DNA of 64,000 nt from Bacteroidetes bacterium SW_9_63_38 (GCA_003022435.1 PXUA01000001.1:1-64000), one strand, 5' to 3'. Numbered from the stretch's first letter, positions 17,476-26,456 are shown. Notes: generated from the sequence alone by a model not told the origin. Made by a program: numbers and translations.

Positions 17476-18093
17476 ATGAGCACCACGACGGACAAAACCG
17501 TAACTTCCGTTCGCGGTCCCGGCGTCCCCGTCCGCGGCAACGACATCGACACCGACCAGATCATCCCGGCCCGGTTCATGAAGGAGGTCACCTTCGACAA
17601 CATGGGCGACTACGCCTTCTACGACGCCCGGCGGAACGATGACGGCGAGTGGAACGACCACGCCATCAACCGGCACCCGAACGGCGAGATCATGGTCGTC
17701 AACCAGAACTTTGGGTGCGGCTCCTCGCGGGAGCACGCCCCGCAGGCCCTCATGCGCTGGGGGATCAAAGGGCTCGTCGGGGAGTCGTTCGCCGAGATTT
17801 TTGCCGGCAACTGCCAGGCCCTCGGCCTCCCCACGGCCACGGCCAACGCGGACACCGTCCAGTGGATCATGGATCAGGTCGAGGCCGACCCCACGGTCGA
17901 ACTTACGATCGACGTGGACGAGGAGACGGTCACCGTCGGGGACGAAACGGTAGAGGCCAACGTCAGCGACGCCCAGCGGGAGGCGCTGCTCCAGGGCGTC
18001 TGGGACACCACCGCCCTCATGAAGAGCTTCATGGATGAGGTGCGCGAGACGGCGGACTCGGTCCCGTACCTGAATGGATTTGCCGAGTGCTGA
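17476..18093 (+). CDS. leuD: 3-isopropylmalate dehydratase small subunit
   Basis: A 205-residue swivel-domain partner of LeuC. The family motifs GNDIDTDQIIPARFMKEVTF near the N-terminus and NFGCGSSREHAPQAL at about residues 78-92 (substrate-binding loop) are intact. The ATG follows the palindromic half-element with almost no spacer, so the repeat forms the 5' end of the leuD leader. The C-terminal third is longer than in the archaeal-type small subunit, matching the bacterial heterodimeric enzyme. Confidence 0.94.
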   Translation: MSTTTDKTVTSVRGPGVPVRGNDIDTDQIIPARFMKEVTFDNMGDYAFYDARRNDDGEWNDHAINRHPNGEIMVVNQNFGCGSSREHAPQALMRWGIKGLVGESFAEIFAGNCQALGLPTATANADTVQWIMDQVEADPTVELTIDVDEETVTVGDETVEANVSDAQREALLQGVWDTTALMKSFMDEVRETADSVPYLNGFAEC

Positions 18094-18099
18094 AGGGCA

Positions 18100-18142
18100 G
18101 TGAAACGTGATGCGTGAGGTGCAACGCGTATTCGTATTGCAA
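18100..18142 (+). repeat. Mixed GTGATGC / CGTATTG element after leuD
   Basis: Reads GTGAAACGTGATGCGTGAGG followed by CGCGTATTCGTATTGC, so it joins the two unit flavours of the intergenic family in one element. It lies in the 93-nt gap before the broken isochorismatase-family gene. Confidence 0.55.
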
Positions 18143-18186
18143 CAGATACACTTCATCCGTCCTGACTCTCGAACTCCGCGTCGCTC

Positions 18187-18773
18187 ATGACGCAGGCATA
18201 CACGACTCCAGATCCGGCCCGGTCGGTATTACTGACCATTGACGTGCAGCGGGACTTTTCCGTGCCGGGCGCGTCTGCGTATGTGGAAGGCACAGAGGCG
18301 GCAGTCTCTTCTCTCCAGCAGGTGCTTGACGCCTTTCGGGCGCACGGCCGTCCCATCGTGCACGTGGTGCGGCTCTATCGGGCCGACGGCAGCAACGTGG
18401 ACGCCTGTCGCCGACGAGACATTGAGACGGAGGCGCAGGTCGTGGAGCCGGGGACGAAGGGAGCGGAGCTCGTGGATGCATTGAAACCGAAGCAGGAGGT
18501 CACGCTGGATGCCGAAACGTTGCTTTCGGGAGGGATCTGAATACTCTTATCGTTACCGGCTGCAACTTTCCCAACTGTCCCCGAACGACAGTGTACGAGG
18601 CCAGCGAGCGCGATTTTCGAATCGTGCTGATCCCGGAAGCGGTGTCCGGCACCTACGACCGCGGAAGGGAGGAGCTGGAAAATATTGGTGTGCGTCTCAT
18701 GAATCCTCGGGAGTGCCGAGACTGGTTTTCGGAAAGGCGTCCATCGGCCTTCACTGAAAATGACGCGGGATAG
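18187..18773 (+). pseudogene. Broken isochorismatase-family cysteine hydrolase
   Basis: The first frame (18187-18540, 117 residues) gives the isochorismatase N-terminus (SVLLTIDVQRDFSVPGAS, GRPIVHVVRLYRADGSNVD) and stops after LDAETLLSGGI. From 18541 a different frame continues with NTLIVTGCNFPNCPRTTVYE, containing the catalytic Cys region, and runs to 18773. Relative to the family, about 35-45 residues between the two parts (the segment with the conserved Lys) are missing and the frame is shifted. This is most simply an internal deletion. It sits between leuD and the methyltransferase gene. Confidence 0.75.
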
Positions 18774-18815
18774 TGTTGGGGGGGATCGAATCGACACGTA
18801 CTCAGCGCTTCGAAC

Positions 18816-19526
18816 ATGCAGAAGTCTTCTGTCGACGACATTCGAGCCCGGTTTGACGAGGACGTAGAGCGGTTCTCCTCCCTCGACACCGGGCAAGAGA
18901 GTATGGTGGACGCCCGTACCCTCCTGGACCGCACGACGGAGGCCGCCGCGGCGACGACGCCCAACGCCACCCACCTGCTCGACGTGGGCTGCGGGGCCGG
19001 CAACTACAGCCTCAAGCTCCTGCAGCACCTCGATGATCTGCATGTGGACCTCGTCGACCTGAGCCAACCGATGCTCGACCGGGCCGTGGACCGGGTGAGC
19101 GCGGCCACCGACGGCACGGTGCGTCCCTTCCAGGCCGACATCCGCGAGCTGTCGCCGGCCCCGGAGCAGTACGACATCATTATGGCGGCCGCGGTGCTCC
19201 ACCACCTGCGCACGGAGGCGGAGTGGACCGCCGTCGCCGGAAAGCTGTATGAGGCCCTCCGTCCCGGCGGTGCCGTCTGGGTGGCCGACCTCGTGGACCA
19301 CAGCACGGCCCCCGTCCAGGACCTGATGTGGGACGCATACGGCTCGTACCTTGAGGACCTCGACGGGGAAGCGTATCGCGAGCGCGTGTTCAGCTATATT
19401 GAGCAGGAGGACACCCCGCGTCCCCTCCTGGAGCAGATCGACCTCTTTCAGGCCGCCGGATTCGACGACGCCGAGATTCTGCACAAAAACGCTACGTTCG
19501 GGGCCTTCAGCGTGATCAAGAGATAG
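18816..19526 (+). CDS. Class I SAM-dependent methyltransferase
   Basis: 236 residues with the SAM-binding motif I (HLLDVGCGAGNYSLKLLQHL at about 47-66), the acidic end of beta-2 (VDLVDLSQPML), and motif IV region (YDIIMAAAVLHHL). It resembles small-molecule methyltransferases of the Methyltransf_11/25 type; the substrate is unknown. It is co-oriented between the branched-chain genes leuD and ilvD without an obvious role in that pathway. Confidence 0.8.
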   Translation: MQKSSVDDIRARFDEDVERFSSLDTGQESMVDARTLLDRTTEAAAATTPNATHLLDVGCGAGNYSLKLLQHLDDLHVDLVDLSQPMLDRAVDRVSAATDGTVRPFQADIRELSPAPEQYDIIMAAAVLHHLRTEAEWTAVAGKLYEALRPGGAVWVADLVDHSTAPVQDLMWDAYGSYLEDLDGEAYRERVFSYIEQEDTPRPLLEQIDLFQAAGFDDAEILHKNATFGAFSVIKR

Positions 19527-19621
19527 CCCCGCTTTCCTTCCCTCTTCTTCCATTGGAGGCTCCGACCTGTAAAAAAGCGGCCGCCTCCAACCACCCATAC
19601 TGCCACCTTTCTACGGGATTT

Positions 19622-21361
19622 ATGCCAGACGAATCATCGAACGGACACTCGCCGAAAATCCAAAGCCAGGAGGTCACCGACGGGTTCTGGTGTGCCCCCT
19701 CCCGCGCCATGTTTCGGGCCATGGGGTACGACGACGCGGACCTGAAGCAGCCGCTGATTGGCATTGCCAACCCGGCGGCCGACATCACCCCCTGCAACGT
19801 CCACCTCGACCGGATTGCCGACGAGGCCGGCGCGGCGCTGGACGAGGCGGGCGGCACGCCCATTGAGTTCGGCACCATTACGGTGAGCGACGGCATCTCG
19901 ATGGGCACGGAGGGCATGAAGGGCTCGCTCATCTCCCGCGAGGTCATTGCCGACTCGGTGGAGCTCGTGGCCTTTGCGGAGCGCCTCGACGGCCTCGTCA
20001 TCCTGGGCGGGTGCGACAAAAACATGCCGGGCATGATGATGGCCGCGATCCGGGCCGACCTGCCGAGCGTCTTTCTGTACGGCGGCTCGATCATGCCGGG
20101 CAACCATCGGGGGCAGGAGATCACGATCCAGAACGTCTTTGAAGCGCGCGGGGCGGTGGCCTCGGGCGACATGACGGAAGACGAACTCGACGAGATGGAG
20201 CGGCACGCCTGCCCGGGCGCCGGCTCCTGCGGCGGCATGTTTACCGCCAACACGATGGCCTCGATCAGTGAAGCCATCGGCTTTTCGCCGCTGGGCAGTG
20301 CGAGCCCGCCCGCCGAGCACGAGTCGCGCGACCGCGTGGCCCGCGAGGCCGGGACGCTGGTCGTGGAAGCCCTGAAAGAGCGGCGCTGCCCGTCGGACTT
20401 CCTGACGAAAAAGTCGTTCGAGAACGCAATCGCCCTCCAGGTCGCCGTGGGTGGCTCGACGAACGGCGTCCTGCACCTGCTGGCAATGGCCGCGGAGGCC
20501 GGCATCGACCTCTCGATCGACGAGTTCGACGAGATCAGCCAGCGCACGCCGAAGATCGGCGACTTCCAGCCCGGCGGGCGGCGCGTGATGAACGACCTTC
20601 ACGAGGTCGGCGGTGTGCCCGTCATCCTGAAGGAGCTGCTCGATCACGACCTGCTGCACGGCGACGCCCGCACCATCACCGGCGAAACCATCGGCGAAGC
20701 GATCGATCGGGTCGATCCCCCCTCGATTGCGGAGCTCGATGTCGACTACCTCTATACGGTCGACAGCCCGAAGAACGAGGAAGGCGCCATTCGTATCCTC
20801 ACCGGCAACCTTGCGCCGCAGGGCTCGGTACTCAAAATCACGGGGGCTGACGACCTGCGGTTCGAGGGCACCGCCCGCGTGTTCGAGAACGAGGAAGAAG
20901 CGACCGCCCACGTTCAGAAGGGCAGCATTCAGTCCGGGGACGCCATCTTTATCCGCAACGAGGGGCCGACCGGCGGACCGGGCATGCGCGAGATGTTGGG
21001 CGTGACCGCGGCACGGGACGGGCAGGGGCACGCCGAGGACGTGGCGCTCATCACCGACGGGCGGTTCTCCGGCGCCACGCGAGGCCTCTCCATCGGGCAC
21101 GTCGCCCCCGAGGCGGCCGTCGGCGGCCCAATCGCGGCGGTACAGGACGGCGATCCGATCATCATCGACATCCCGAACCGGACGCTTCGCCTCGGCATTC
21201 CCGACGAGGAGCTGGAGGCGCGACTCGAAGACTGGTCGCCGCCCGAGCCGAATCACACGACCGGCGTCCTTGCCAAGTACGGCGCCCTCTTCGGCTCCGC
21301 GGCGAACGGCGCCGTTTCGCAACCGCACCTTACGAACGACCCGACTCCCTCCTCGGCTTGA
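19622..21361 (+). CDS. ilvD: Dihydroxy-acid dehydratase
   Basis: Dehydrates dihydroxyisovalerate and dihydroxymethylvalerate to the 2-oxo acids, the third common branched-chain step. 579 residues; iron-sulfur cluster cysteines are visible in GGCDKNMPGMMMAAIR and HACPGAGSCGGMFTANTM. The C-terminal swivel region carries GRFSGATRGLSIGHVAPEA, whose Ser is catalytic in the family. The start at 19622 (MPDESSNGH) is chosen over the longer open frame from 19553. The gene is followed by cimA after 85 nt. Confidence 0.95.
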   Translation: MPDESSNGHSPKIQSQEVTDGFWCAPSRAMFRAMGYDDADLKQPLIGIANPAADITPCNVHLDRIADEAGAALDEAGGTPIEFGTITVSDGISMGTEGMKGSLISREVIADSVELVAFAERLDGLVILGGCDKNMPGMMMAAIRADLPSVFLYGGSIMPGNHRGQEITIQNVFEARGAVASGDMTEDELDEMERHACPGAGSCGGMFTANTMASISEAIGFSPLGSASPPAEHESRDRVAREAGTLVVEALKERRCPSDFLTKKSFENAIALQVAVGGSTNGVLHLLAMAAEAGIDLSIDEFDEISQRTPKIGDFQPGGRRVMNDLHEVGGVPVILKELLDHDLLHGDARTITGETIGEAIDRVDPPSIAELDVDYLYTVDSPKNEEGAIRILTGNLAPQGSVLKITGADDLRFEGTARVFENEEEATAHVQKGSIQSGDAIFIRNEGPTGGPGMREMLGVTAARDGQGHAEDVALITDGRFSGATRGLSIGHVAPEAAVGGPIAAVQDGDPIIIDIPNRTLRLGIPDEELEARLEDWSPPEPNHTTGVLAKYGALFGSAANGAVSQPHLTNDPTPSSA

Positions 21362-21446
21362 AGCACCTGTACAGCCCGAGCGCGTGACCGATGACAACGC
21401 TCCTTCGATCCACCTCACGCCCACACTCCCATACGCCCACACTGCG

Positions 21447-23051
21447 ATGACGGTCGAACTCTTCGATACCACGCTCCGCGACGGCACTCAAGGCGAACAC
21501 GTCACCCTCTCGGCCCGGGACAAGGTGCGTATTGCTCAGAAGCTGGAGGCCTTCGGCATTGATGTCATTGAGGGCGGATGGCCGGGCTCCAACCCGAAGG
21601 ATCAGGCCTTCTTCGACGAGGCGCAAACGATGGAGTGGGATCAGACGTCCATCTGCGCGTTCGGCTCGACCCGGCACGCGTCCTACGCCCCCGACGAGGA
21701 CCCGAACCTGCAGGCCCTCATCGACGCGGAGACGGACGTGGTCTGCATCTTCGGGAAATCGTGGACTCTGCATGTGGAGCAGGCCCTCGACATTCCCCTG
21801 GAGCAGAACCTGGACCTCATCCGGTCCTCCGTGGCCTTCCTGCGGGAGCACGGAAAGCGTGTGATCTACGATGCCGAACACTTCTTCGACGGATACGCCG
21901 ACAATCCGGAATATGCCCTGAAGACCCTCCGGGCCGCTGAGAACGCGGGGTCCGATACGCTCGTGCTCTGCGACACCAACGGGGGCACACTCCCTCACGA
22001 CCTGCGGGACATCGTGGAGACTGTCCACGGCGAGTTGGATACCACACTGGGCATTCACGCCCACAACGACGGCGGGTGCGCCGTCGCCAATAGCCTCGCT
22101 GCCGTCCGGGCGGGCGCCCGGCACGTCCAGGGCACCATCAACGGGCTCGGCGAACGCTGTGGCAACGCCGACCTCTGTTCCGTCATCCCCGACCTGCAGC
22201 TCAAGATGGGGATCGACTGTGTAACCGACGAACAATTGGGGACCCTCGCGGACCTGTCGCGCTTCACAAATGAGGTTGCCAACCTCGACCCGGTCGACGG
22301 CGCCCCGTACGTGGGCCGCAGTGCCTTTACGCACAAGGGCGGTATTCACGTCTCGGCGGTGATGAAAGAGCCGAGCACCTACGAGCACGTGGAGCCGGAG
22401 GCTGTGGGAAACCGGCGCCGCGCCCTCGTCTCCGACATGTCCGGCAAGAGCAATATCCGCTACAAGGCCGAGGAGCTGGGCATCGACCTCGACTCCGAAG
22501 ACGCGGCTCAGGCCGTCGAGCGGATCAAGAAATTAGAGCACATGGGCTACGAGTTTCAGGGCGCCGAGGCGTCGTTCGAGCTCCTGTTACGCACCATCCA
22601 GAGCAACATGCCCGACTTCTTCGAGCTCGACCGCATGCGCGTGTGGAGCGGCCAGGACGACGACAGCAACCAGACGGTGGAGGCCTCCCTCGCCTTCTGC
22701 GTGCAGGACCAGCGGACGCTGGCCGTGGCGGAAGGCAACGGCCCCGTCGACGCCCTCTCCAGTGCCATGCGCAACGGGCTGGAGTCGTTTTATCCCTACC
22801 TCGACGCGGTCTACCTGACCGACTACAAGGTGCGCGTGCTCACGCCGCAGGACGGCACTGCGGCCACCGTGCGCGTTCTCATCGAACATAGCGACGGCTC
22901 GGAGACCTGGAATACGGTGGGCGTCTCCTCCAACATCCTCGATGCCAGCTGGCAGGCCCTGGCCGACGGCGTGCGGTACTACCTGCTGCACTCGCCGGAC
23001 ACGAACCGCGCGGCGTCCGATCCAGCCGACGTAGCGACGGCTTCTTCTTAG
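21447..23051 (+). CDS. cimA: Citramalate synthase
   Basis: A 534-residue HMGL-like enzyme of the CimA type. It condenses pyruvate with acetyl-CoA to (R)-citramalate, which LeuCD and LeuB convert to 2-oxobutyrate for isoleucine. Features: [20 protein letters not shown], the CimA-typical GIDVIEGGWPGSNPKD, metal-binding HAHNDGGCAVANSLAAV, GLGERCGNADLCSV, then a C-terminal LeuA-like regulatory domain (from about residue 395). The GGWPGSNPKD segment separates it from LeuA, homocitrate synthase and NifV. Last gene of the + strand ilv/leu run, and the route to isoleucine that avoids threonine deaminase. Confidence 0.92.
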   Translation: MTVELFDTTLRDGTQGEHVTLSARDKVRIAQKLEAFGIDVIEGGWPGSNPKDQAFFDEAQTMEWDQTSICAFGSTRHASYAPDEDPNLQALIDAETDVVCIFGKSWTLHVEQALDIPLEQNLDLIRSSVAFLREHGKRVIYDAEHFFDGYADNPEYALKTLRAAENAGSDTLVLCDTNGGTLPHDLRDIVETVHGELDTTLGIHAHNDGGCAVANSLAAVRAGARHVQGTINGLGERCGNADLCSVIPDLQLKMGIDCVTDEQLGTLADLSRFTNEVANLDPVDGAPYVGRSAFTHKGGIHVSAVMKEPSTYEHVEPEAVGNRRRALVSDMSGKSNIRYKAEELGIDLDSEDAAQAVERIKKLEHMGYEFQGAEASFELLLRTIQSNMPDFFELDRMRVWSGQDDDSNQTVEASLAFCVQDQRTLAVAEGNGPVDALSSAMRNGLESFYPYLDAVYLTDYKVRVLTPQDGTAATVRVLIEHSDGSETWNTVGVSSNILDASWQALADGVRYYLLHSPDTNRAASDPADVATASS

Positions 23052-23082
23052 TCAACAACGTTCATGCGGAGGGGCCTCCCCA

Positions 23083-23568
23083 CTACGGTTCTCGCCGCTC
23101 CTCGGATGCAGGCGGGACGGCCTCCACGTTTGCACTGGGCACGGAGTCGCCCGACGGCGACGCGTCCATGTCCATCGTTGGATCCGCGTCTTGCCGTCGC
23201 TGGACTGCGTCTTTCCAGGCGGCATTGAGCAGGTCGTAGTCCCGCGCCTGCCACTCGTCGGACACGCCCTCCACGCACTTGAAGCCGTAGTGGACCGGGG
23301 ATAGGCTCGCCCGCGGAGCACTCGACATGGTGATGAGGTGCGACCGCCCGAGCCCCAGCCGAAACTCGCCGTGGAGCTGTCCCAGAATGCAGTGCTGCCC
23401 ATCCCCGAGCTCAAGCGTATCGGAGTCGACGCGGCGATACCATTCGGGGTCGACCTCATCCAAATACGTTGCGCCGCGGTCCACACGTTCGCGGGCCTTC
23501 TCGGCGGTGATGCGACGCCTACGTCCAGCCTGCCACCACTCTCGTACGCGCTCCAAAAAAGTCAACAT
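23083..23568 (-). CDS. Conserved hypothetical protein with CILGQL motif
   Basis: A 161-residue basic-then-acidic protein. The core GATYLDEVDPEWYRRVDSDT followed by LELGDGQHCILGQLHGEF resembles a family of small uncharacterised proteins I recall from actinobacteria and their phages (W..RVD.DTLDL....C.LGQL.G.Y). After a variable middle it ends in a disordered acidic tail. The start is uncertain: an ATG at 23601 would add 11 residues. Convergent with cimA, with a 31-nt gap. No function is proposed. Confidence 0.5.
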   Translation of the reverse strand: MLTFLERVREWWQAGRRRRITAEKARERVDRGATYLDEVDPEWYRRVDSDTLELGDGQHCILGQLHGEFRLGLGRSHLITMSSAPRASLSPVHYGFKCVEGVSDEWQARDYDLLNAAWKDAVQRRQDADPTMDMDASPSGDSVPSANVEAVPPASEERREP

Positions 23569-23694
23569 AGGACGAAGAGACTCAGATAAAAAGACGATCA
23601 TGTATGTACCCAGAGACCCCGTGGGAGATCCTGGGTCCCCGCCCACAGCCCCCGTTTCAACGAGACGAGGACGTAACGAGGATACGCATGGCGT

Positions 23695-23982
23695 CTAGCC
23701 CCGCGCATTCAGCGCCATGTCGACAAGCGCCCGATGAGCATCTTCGGGGGTATGGAGCGTCGTGTCGAACTCAATCCGGATTTCTTTCGAATCGTCGTTG
23801 CCAACCGTGACATCCAGGGTGATGCCCTCCGAATCGATGCCGGTCATGCGAGCGGACGTGGCTCCGGCGGCCCCGGCGTACACCTGAGCGAACAACAACA
23901 GATCATCCTCATGCTCGTCGTTCATGTGGTCGATAATCCGGGCCGCGTCTTCTTCGGAAAGAACGTGATCACGCTGCTCCAT
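23695..23982 (-). CDS. DUF2470 domain protein
   Basis: 95 residues made almost entirely of a DUF2470 domain, recognised from DAARIIDHMNDEHEDDLLLFAQ and the following beta strands (TSARMTGIDSEGITLDV). The domain occurs as the C-terminal part of HugZ-type haem-utilisation proteins and as a stand-alone small protein. It may bind haem or flavin partners, but that is inference from domain context. Divergent from the thioredoxin-TPR gene, with about 190 nt between. Confidence 0.75.
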   Translation of the reverse strand: MEQRDHVLSEEDAARIIDHMNDEHEDDLLLFAQVYAGAAGATSARMTGIDSEGITLDVTVGNDDSKEIRIEFDTTLHTPEDAHRALVDMALNARG

Positions 23983-24172
23983 CGGCTCACGTAGGAACGG
24001 TCGATGACGAGTTGGTCGAGCATGAAGTTATATCCCCAACGTGCACGCCCGGGGCGATGTTGACAAAAACCCTGGAATGCAAAACTCCCGTTAGCCGGAA
24101 GCAAAACCGGTTTCGTTGCGTCTAAGCTCCCGGATGGACGGTTGTTTTCCACTCACAGCTTTCGTGTCGATT

Positions 24173-24985
24173 ATGTCGTACGAGGTGGACGACTTTCAGC
24201 AGGATGTCATCGAGGCCAGCGACGACGCTCCGGTGCTCGTCGACTTCTGGGCGCCGTGGTGCGGGCCGTGCAAGCAGTTGAGCCCGGTGCTCGAATCGTT
24301 GGCCGAGGCCCACGACGACTGGGCGCTCGTCAAGGTCAACGTGGACGACAATCAGGAGCCGGCACAGGCCTACGGGGTCCGTGGCATTCCGGCGGTCAAG
24401 CTGTTCGTGAATGGAGAGGTAGCGGCCGAATTCACCGGAGCGAAGCCCAAACACGCGATCGAGTCGTGGCTGGAGGAGCACATGCCGAGCGAAGCGAAAA
24501 GCCGCATTGCAAAGGCGAAAACGGCTCTCGACGAAGGCCGGCACGAGGACGCCGAGCAGTTGCTGTGGCCGGTGCTCGAAGACGATCCGGAGCACGACGA
24601 GGCCCAGGTGCTTCAGGCACGGGCGCTGGCGTTCAAGGATCCGACGCGTGCCCAGGCGCTGGCCGACGCTGCCGACGTGGCCGATCCGACCCTCCGTCAG
24701 ATACGCGACGCCGTCGAGACGGTCGCCCGACTGCTAGAACTGGGCGAAAGTCCGTCCGACCTCCCGGAGGGCGATGCCCGCAACGACTATCGGGCTGCCC
24801 TCGACGCGCTGACGAATCAAGACTTCGACAGCGCCATCGATCACTTCATCGACGTGGTCCGCGTGAACCGCGATTATGACGACGACGGCGCGCGGAAGGC
24901 GTGCGTGGCCCTCTTCACGCTGCTCGGCGAGGACCATCCCGTCACGCAGGACCACCGTCGCACCTTCGACATGGCGCTGTACTAA
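24173..24985 (+). CDS. cnoX: Thioredoxin-TPR co-chaperone (CnoX/YbbN-like)
   Basis: A 270-residue protein: an N-terminal thioredoxin domain with intact WCGPC at residues 29-33 and cis-Pro in VRGIPAVKLF, followed by about 160 residues of TPR-like helices (DEGRHEDAEQLLWPVLEDDP and RAALDALTNQDFDSAIDHFI). This is the CnoX architecture, which in proteobacteria protects chlorine-stressed proteins and hands them to chaperones. Enterobacterial CnoX has lost the second Cys; here both are kept, so redox activity is likely. The ATG at 24173 gives the family N-terminus. Confidence 0.85.
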   Translation: MSYEVDDFQQDVIEASDDAPVLVDFWAPWCGPCKQLSPVLESLAEAHDDWALVKVNVDDNQEPAQAYGVRGIPAVKLFVNGEVAAEFTGAKPKHAIESWLEEHMPSEAKSRIAKAKTALDEGRHEDAEQLLWPVLEDDPEHDEAQVLQARALAFKDPTRAQALADAADVADPTLRQIRDAVETVARLLELGESPSDLPEGDARNDYRAALDALTNQDFDSAIDHFIDVVRVNRDYDDDGARKACVALFTLLGEDHPVTQDHRRTFDMALY

Positions 24986-25045
24986 TATTGAGATAGCAAT
25001 TGTCGAGGGACGTGTCTCAATGAGTCGGGATGATGGTTCTTCCCA

Positions 25046-25087
25046 ACATGACGTGATGCATGATGTGAAACGTGGTGCGTGAGCACC
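25046..25087 (+). repeat. GTGATGC-type low-complexity element
   Basis: ACATGACGTGATGCATGATG followed by GTGAAACGTGGTGCGTGAG, the same unit flavour as 15264-15355 and 18100-18118. It lies in the gap between the CnoX-like gene and the second thioesterase gene, which run in the same direction. Confidence 0.5.
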
Positions 25088-25209
25088 AGCGTTGCACAAT
25101 GCCACGTCTTTCATGGATCTCAGACGCCCCTCCAGTAGCAGTCCCGTCTGGTTATGCCGAATGCCGGCTGCCGATTCACGCTCCTCGATCCCAAGCCACA
25201 GCGCTTCTG

Positions 25210-25626
25210 ATGCCGTCTCCTCTTGAGGAACTACCTGATGCCCCTCAGCACGTGCACGCAACGGAGGTGTCTCTTCGTTGGGGCGACCTCGACGCTGCCG
25301 GCCACGTCAACAACAGCCGCTTCTTCACCTACTTTGAGGCGGCGCGCGTCGACTGGCTCGCGACGACGCTCGACGGCCCACTCTTTACGGAGTCCGGGCC
25401 GGTGGTCGCGCACGCAACCTGCGACTTCAAGCAGCCACTCACGTACCCGGCTACGCTCACGATCGACGTATGCGCCCCCCCGCCCGACAACTCAAGCCTC
25501 AGAAATGTCTACGACGCCGTCCTAAAGCGCTCTGGGGAGCGTGTGGCCACCGGCACGGCGGTGCTCGTGTGGGTGAGCGTGGACACGGGCGAGACGGTCC
25601 CGGTCCCGGACCTGGGACTGCGGTGA
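25210..25626 (+). CDS. 4HBT-family acyl-CoA thioesterase
   Basis: 138 residues, single hot-dog domain with WGDLDAAGHVNNSRFFTYFE, the classical 4HBT active-site segment (catalytic Asp, then HVNN). It resembles YbgC/FadM/FatA-like thioesterases acting on acyl-CoA or acyl-ACP; the substrate cannot be inferred. The frame is open 138 nt upstream but the motif spacing supports the ATG at 25210. Convergent with the HD hydrolase gene. Confidence 0.8.
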   Translation: MPSPLEELPDAPQHVHATEVSLRWGDLDAAGHVNNSRFFTYFEAARVDWLATTLDGPLFTESGPVVAHATCDFKQPLTYPATLTIDVCAPPPDNSSLRNVYDAVLKRSGERVATGTAVLVWVSVDTGETVPVPDLGLR

Positions 25627-25758
25627 ACGACGACATCCGCCCTTCTTTTTCCCTCGACGACCGCAGACATACTGCGGCGGCCCTCCCAAATCGTCCGTCC
25701 CGCCGGGCCCCCTGAACCGTCGCGCACTCCCGCTATTGTCCAGGCGCCCGCTTCTCCA

Positions 25759-26430
25759 CTACGCCTCCGCCTCCGTTCCCGTACGCGTCTCGAAGCGCTC
25801 AATCTCTTGCCGCAACCGGTCGCGCATCGGAACGAGGCGGGCATCGTCGTGCCCGGTTGACGCCTCCAGGACGGCCCGGTGGAACCACCGCTGGGCCTCC
25901 GCGTCCCCACTGAGCACGTCGAGAATATCCTCTCCGGCTTCCAGGCTCTGGTTGATCGACCACAGGTTGTGAATCTTATCGGCCAGGCTGATGGCGGTCG
26001 CCTCGGGCAGTCCCGACCGGATGCTTTCCAGGTAGCCGTCTTTCCGATCGCGCCAGGACCGCATCTGGCCGTCGTCGTCCAGCTTCTGCTCCGACACCTG
26101 CGCCACGAGACGCTCGACCTCCGGCCCCACCGCCTCCCGGAGCTGCGTGCGCCGGAGGCGTTGCCCATGCCGGTTCACGTCTTCAATCGCGTCGTGGAGG
26201 TACGCCGCCGCCACCGGGATCTCTCCCCAACCGGCCCGACGCACGATCGAGGCCACCGCCGTTAGATGTGCAATCACCGGAACTCGAACCTCGTCCCCCT
26301 CCGGCACCTCGAACGCCGGATCGCGCCACACGCTCTTTCGGTAGGTGCCGTCGTGCCACTGGGCCGCCAGCTCGACGGCGTGCTCGATAAGTGGACGGAA
26401 CAGGGAGTCGGGCGTCGGTACGTCGTCCAT
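25759..26430 (-). CDS. HD-domain phosphohydrolase (SpoT/MESH1-like)
   Basis: A 223-residue all-helical metal-dependent hydrolase. The HD motif AAYLHDAIEDVNR (His-Asp at 79-80, Glu-Asp at 83-84) and the later ADKIHNLWSI match the hydrolase half of RelA/SpoT proteins and the small ppGpp hydrolases (MESH1/SAH type). There is no synthetase or TGS domain, so it would act, if at all, only in (p)ppGpp breakdown. The substrate assignment is inference from motif similarity. It is preceded by bshC on the same strand, with a gap of 26 nt. Confidence 0.75.
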   Translation of the reverse strand: MDDVPTPDSLFRPLIEHAVELAAQWHDGTYRKSVWRDPAFEVPEGDEVRVPVIAHLTAVASIVRRAGWGEIPVAAAYLHDAIEDVNRHGQRLRRTQLREAVGPEVERLVAQVSEQKLDDDGQMRSWRDRKDGYLESIRSGLPEATAISLADKIHNLWSINQSLEAGEDILDVLSGDAEAQRWFHRAVLEASTGHDDARLVPMRDRLRQEIERFETRTGTEAEA

Positions 26431-26456
26431 GAAACCGGCAAGGACTTAGGGCAAGA

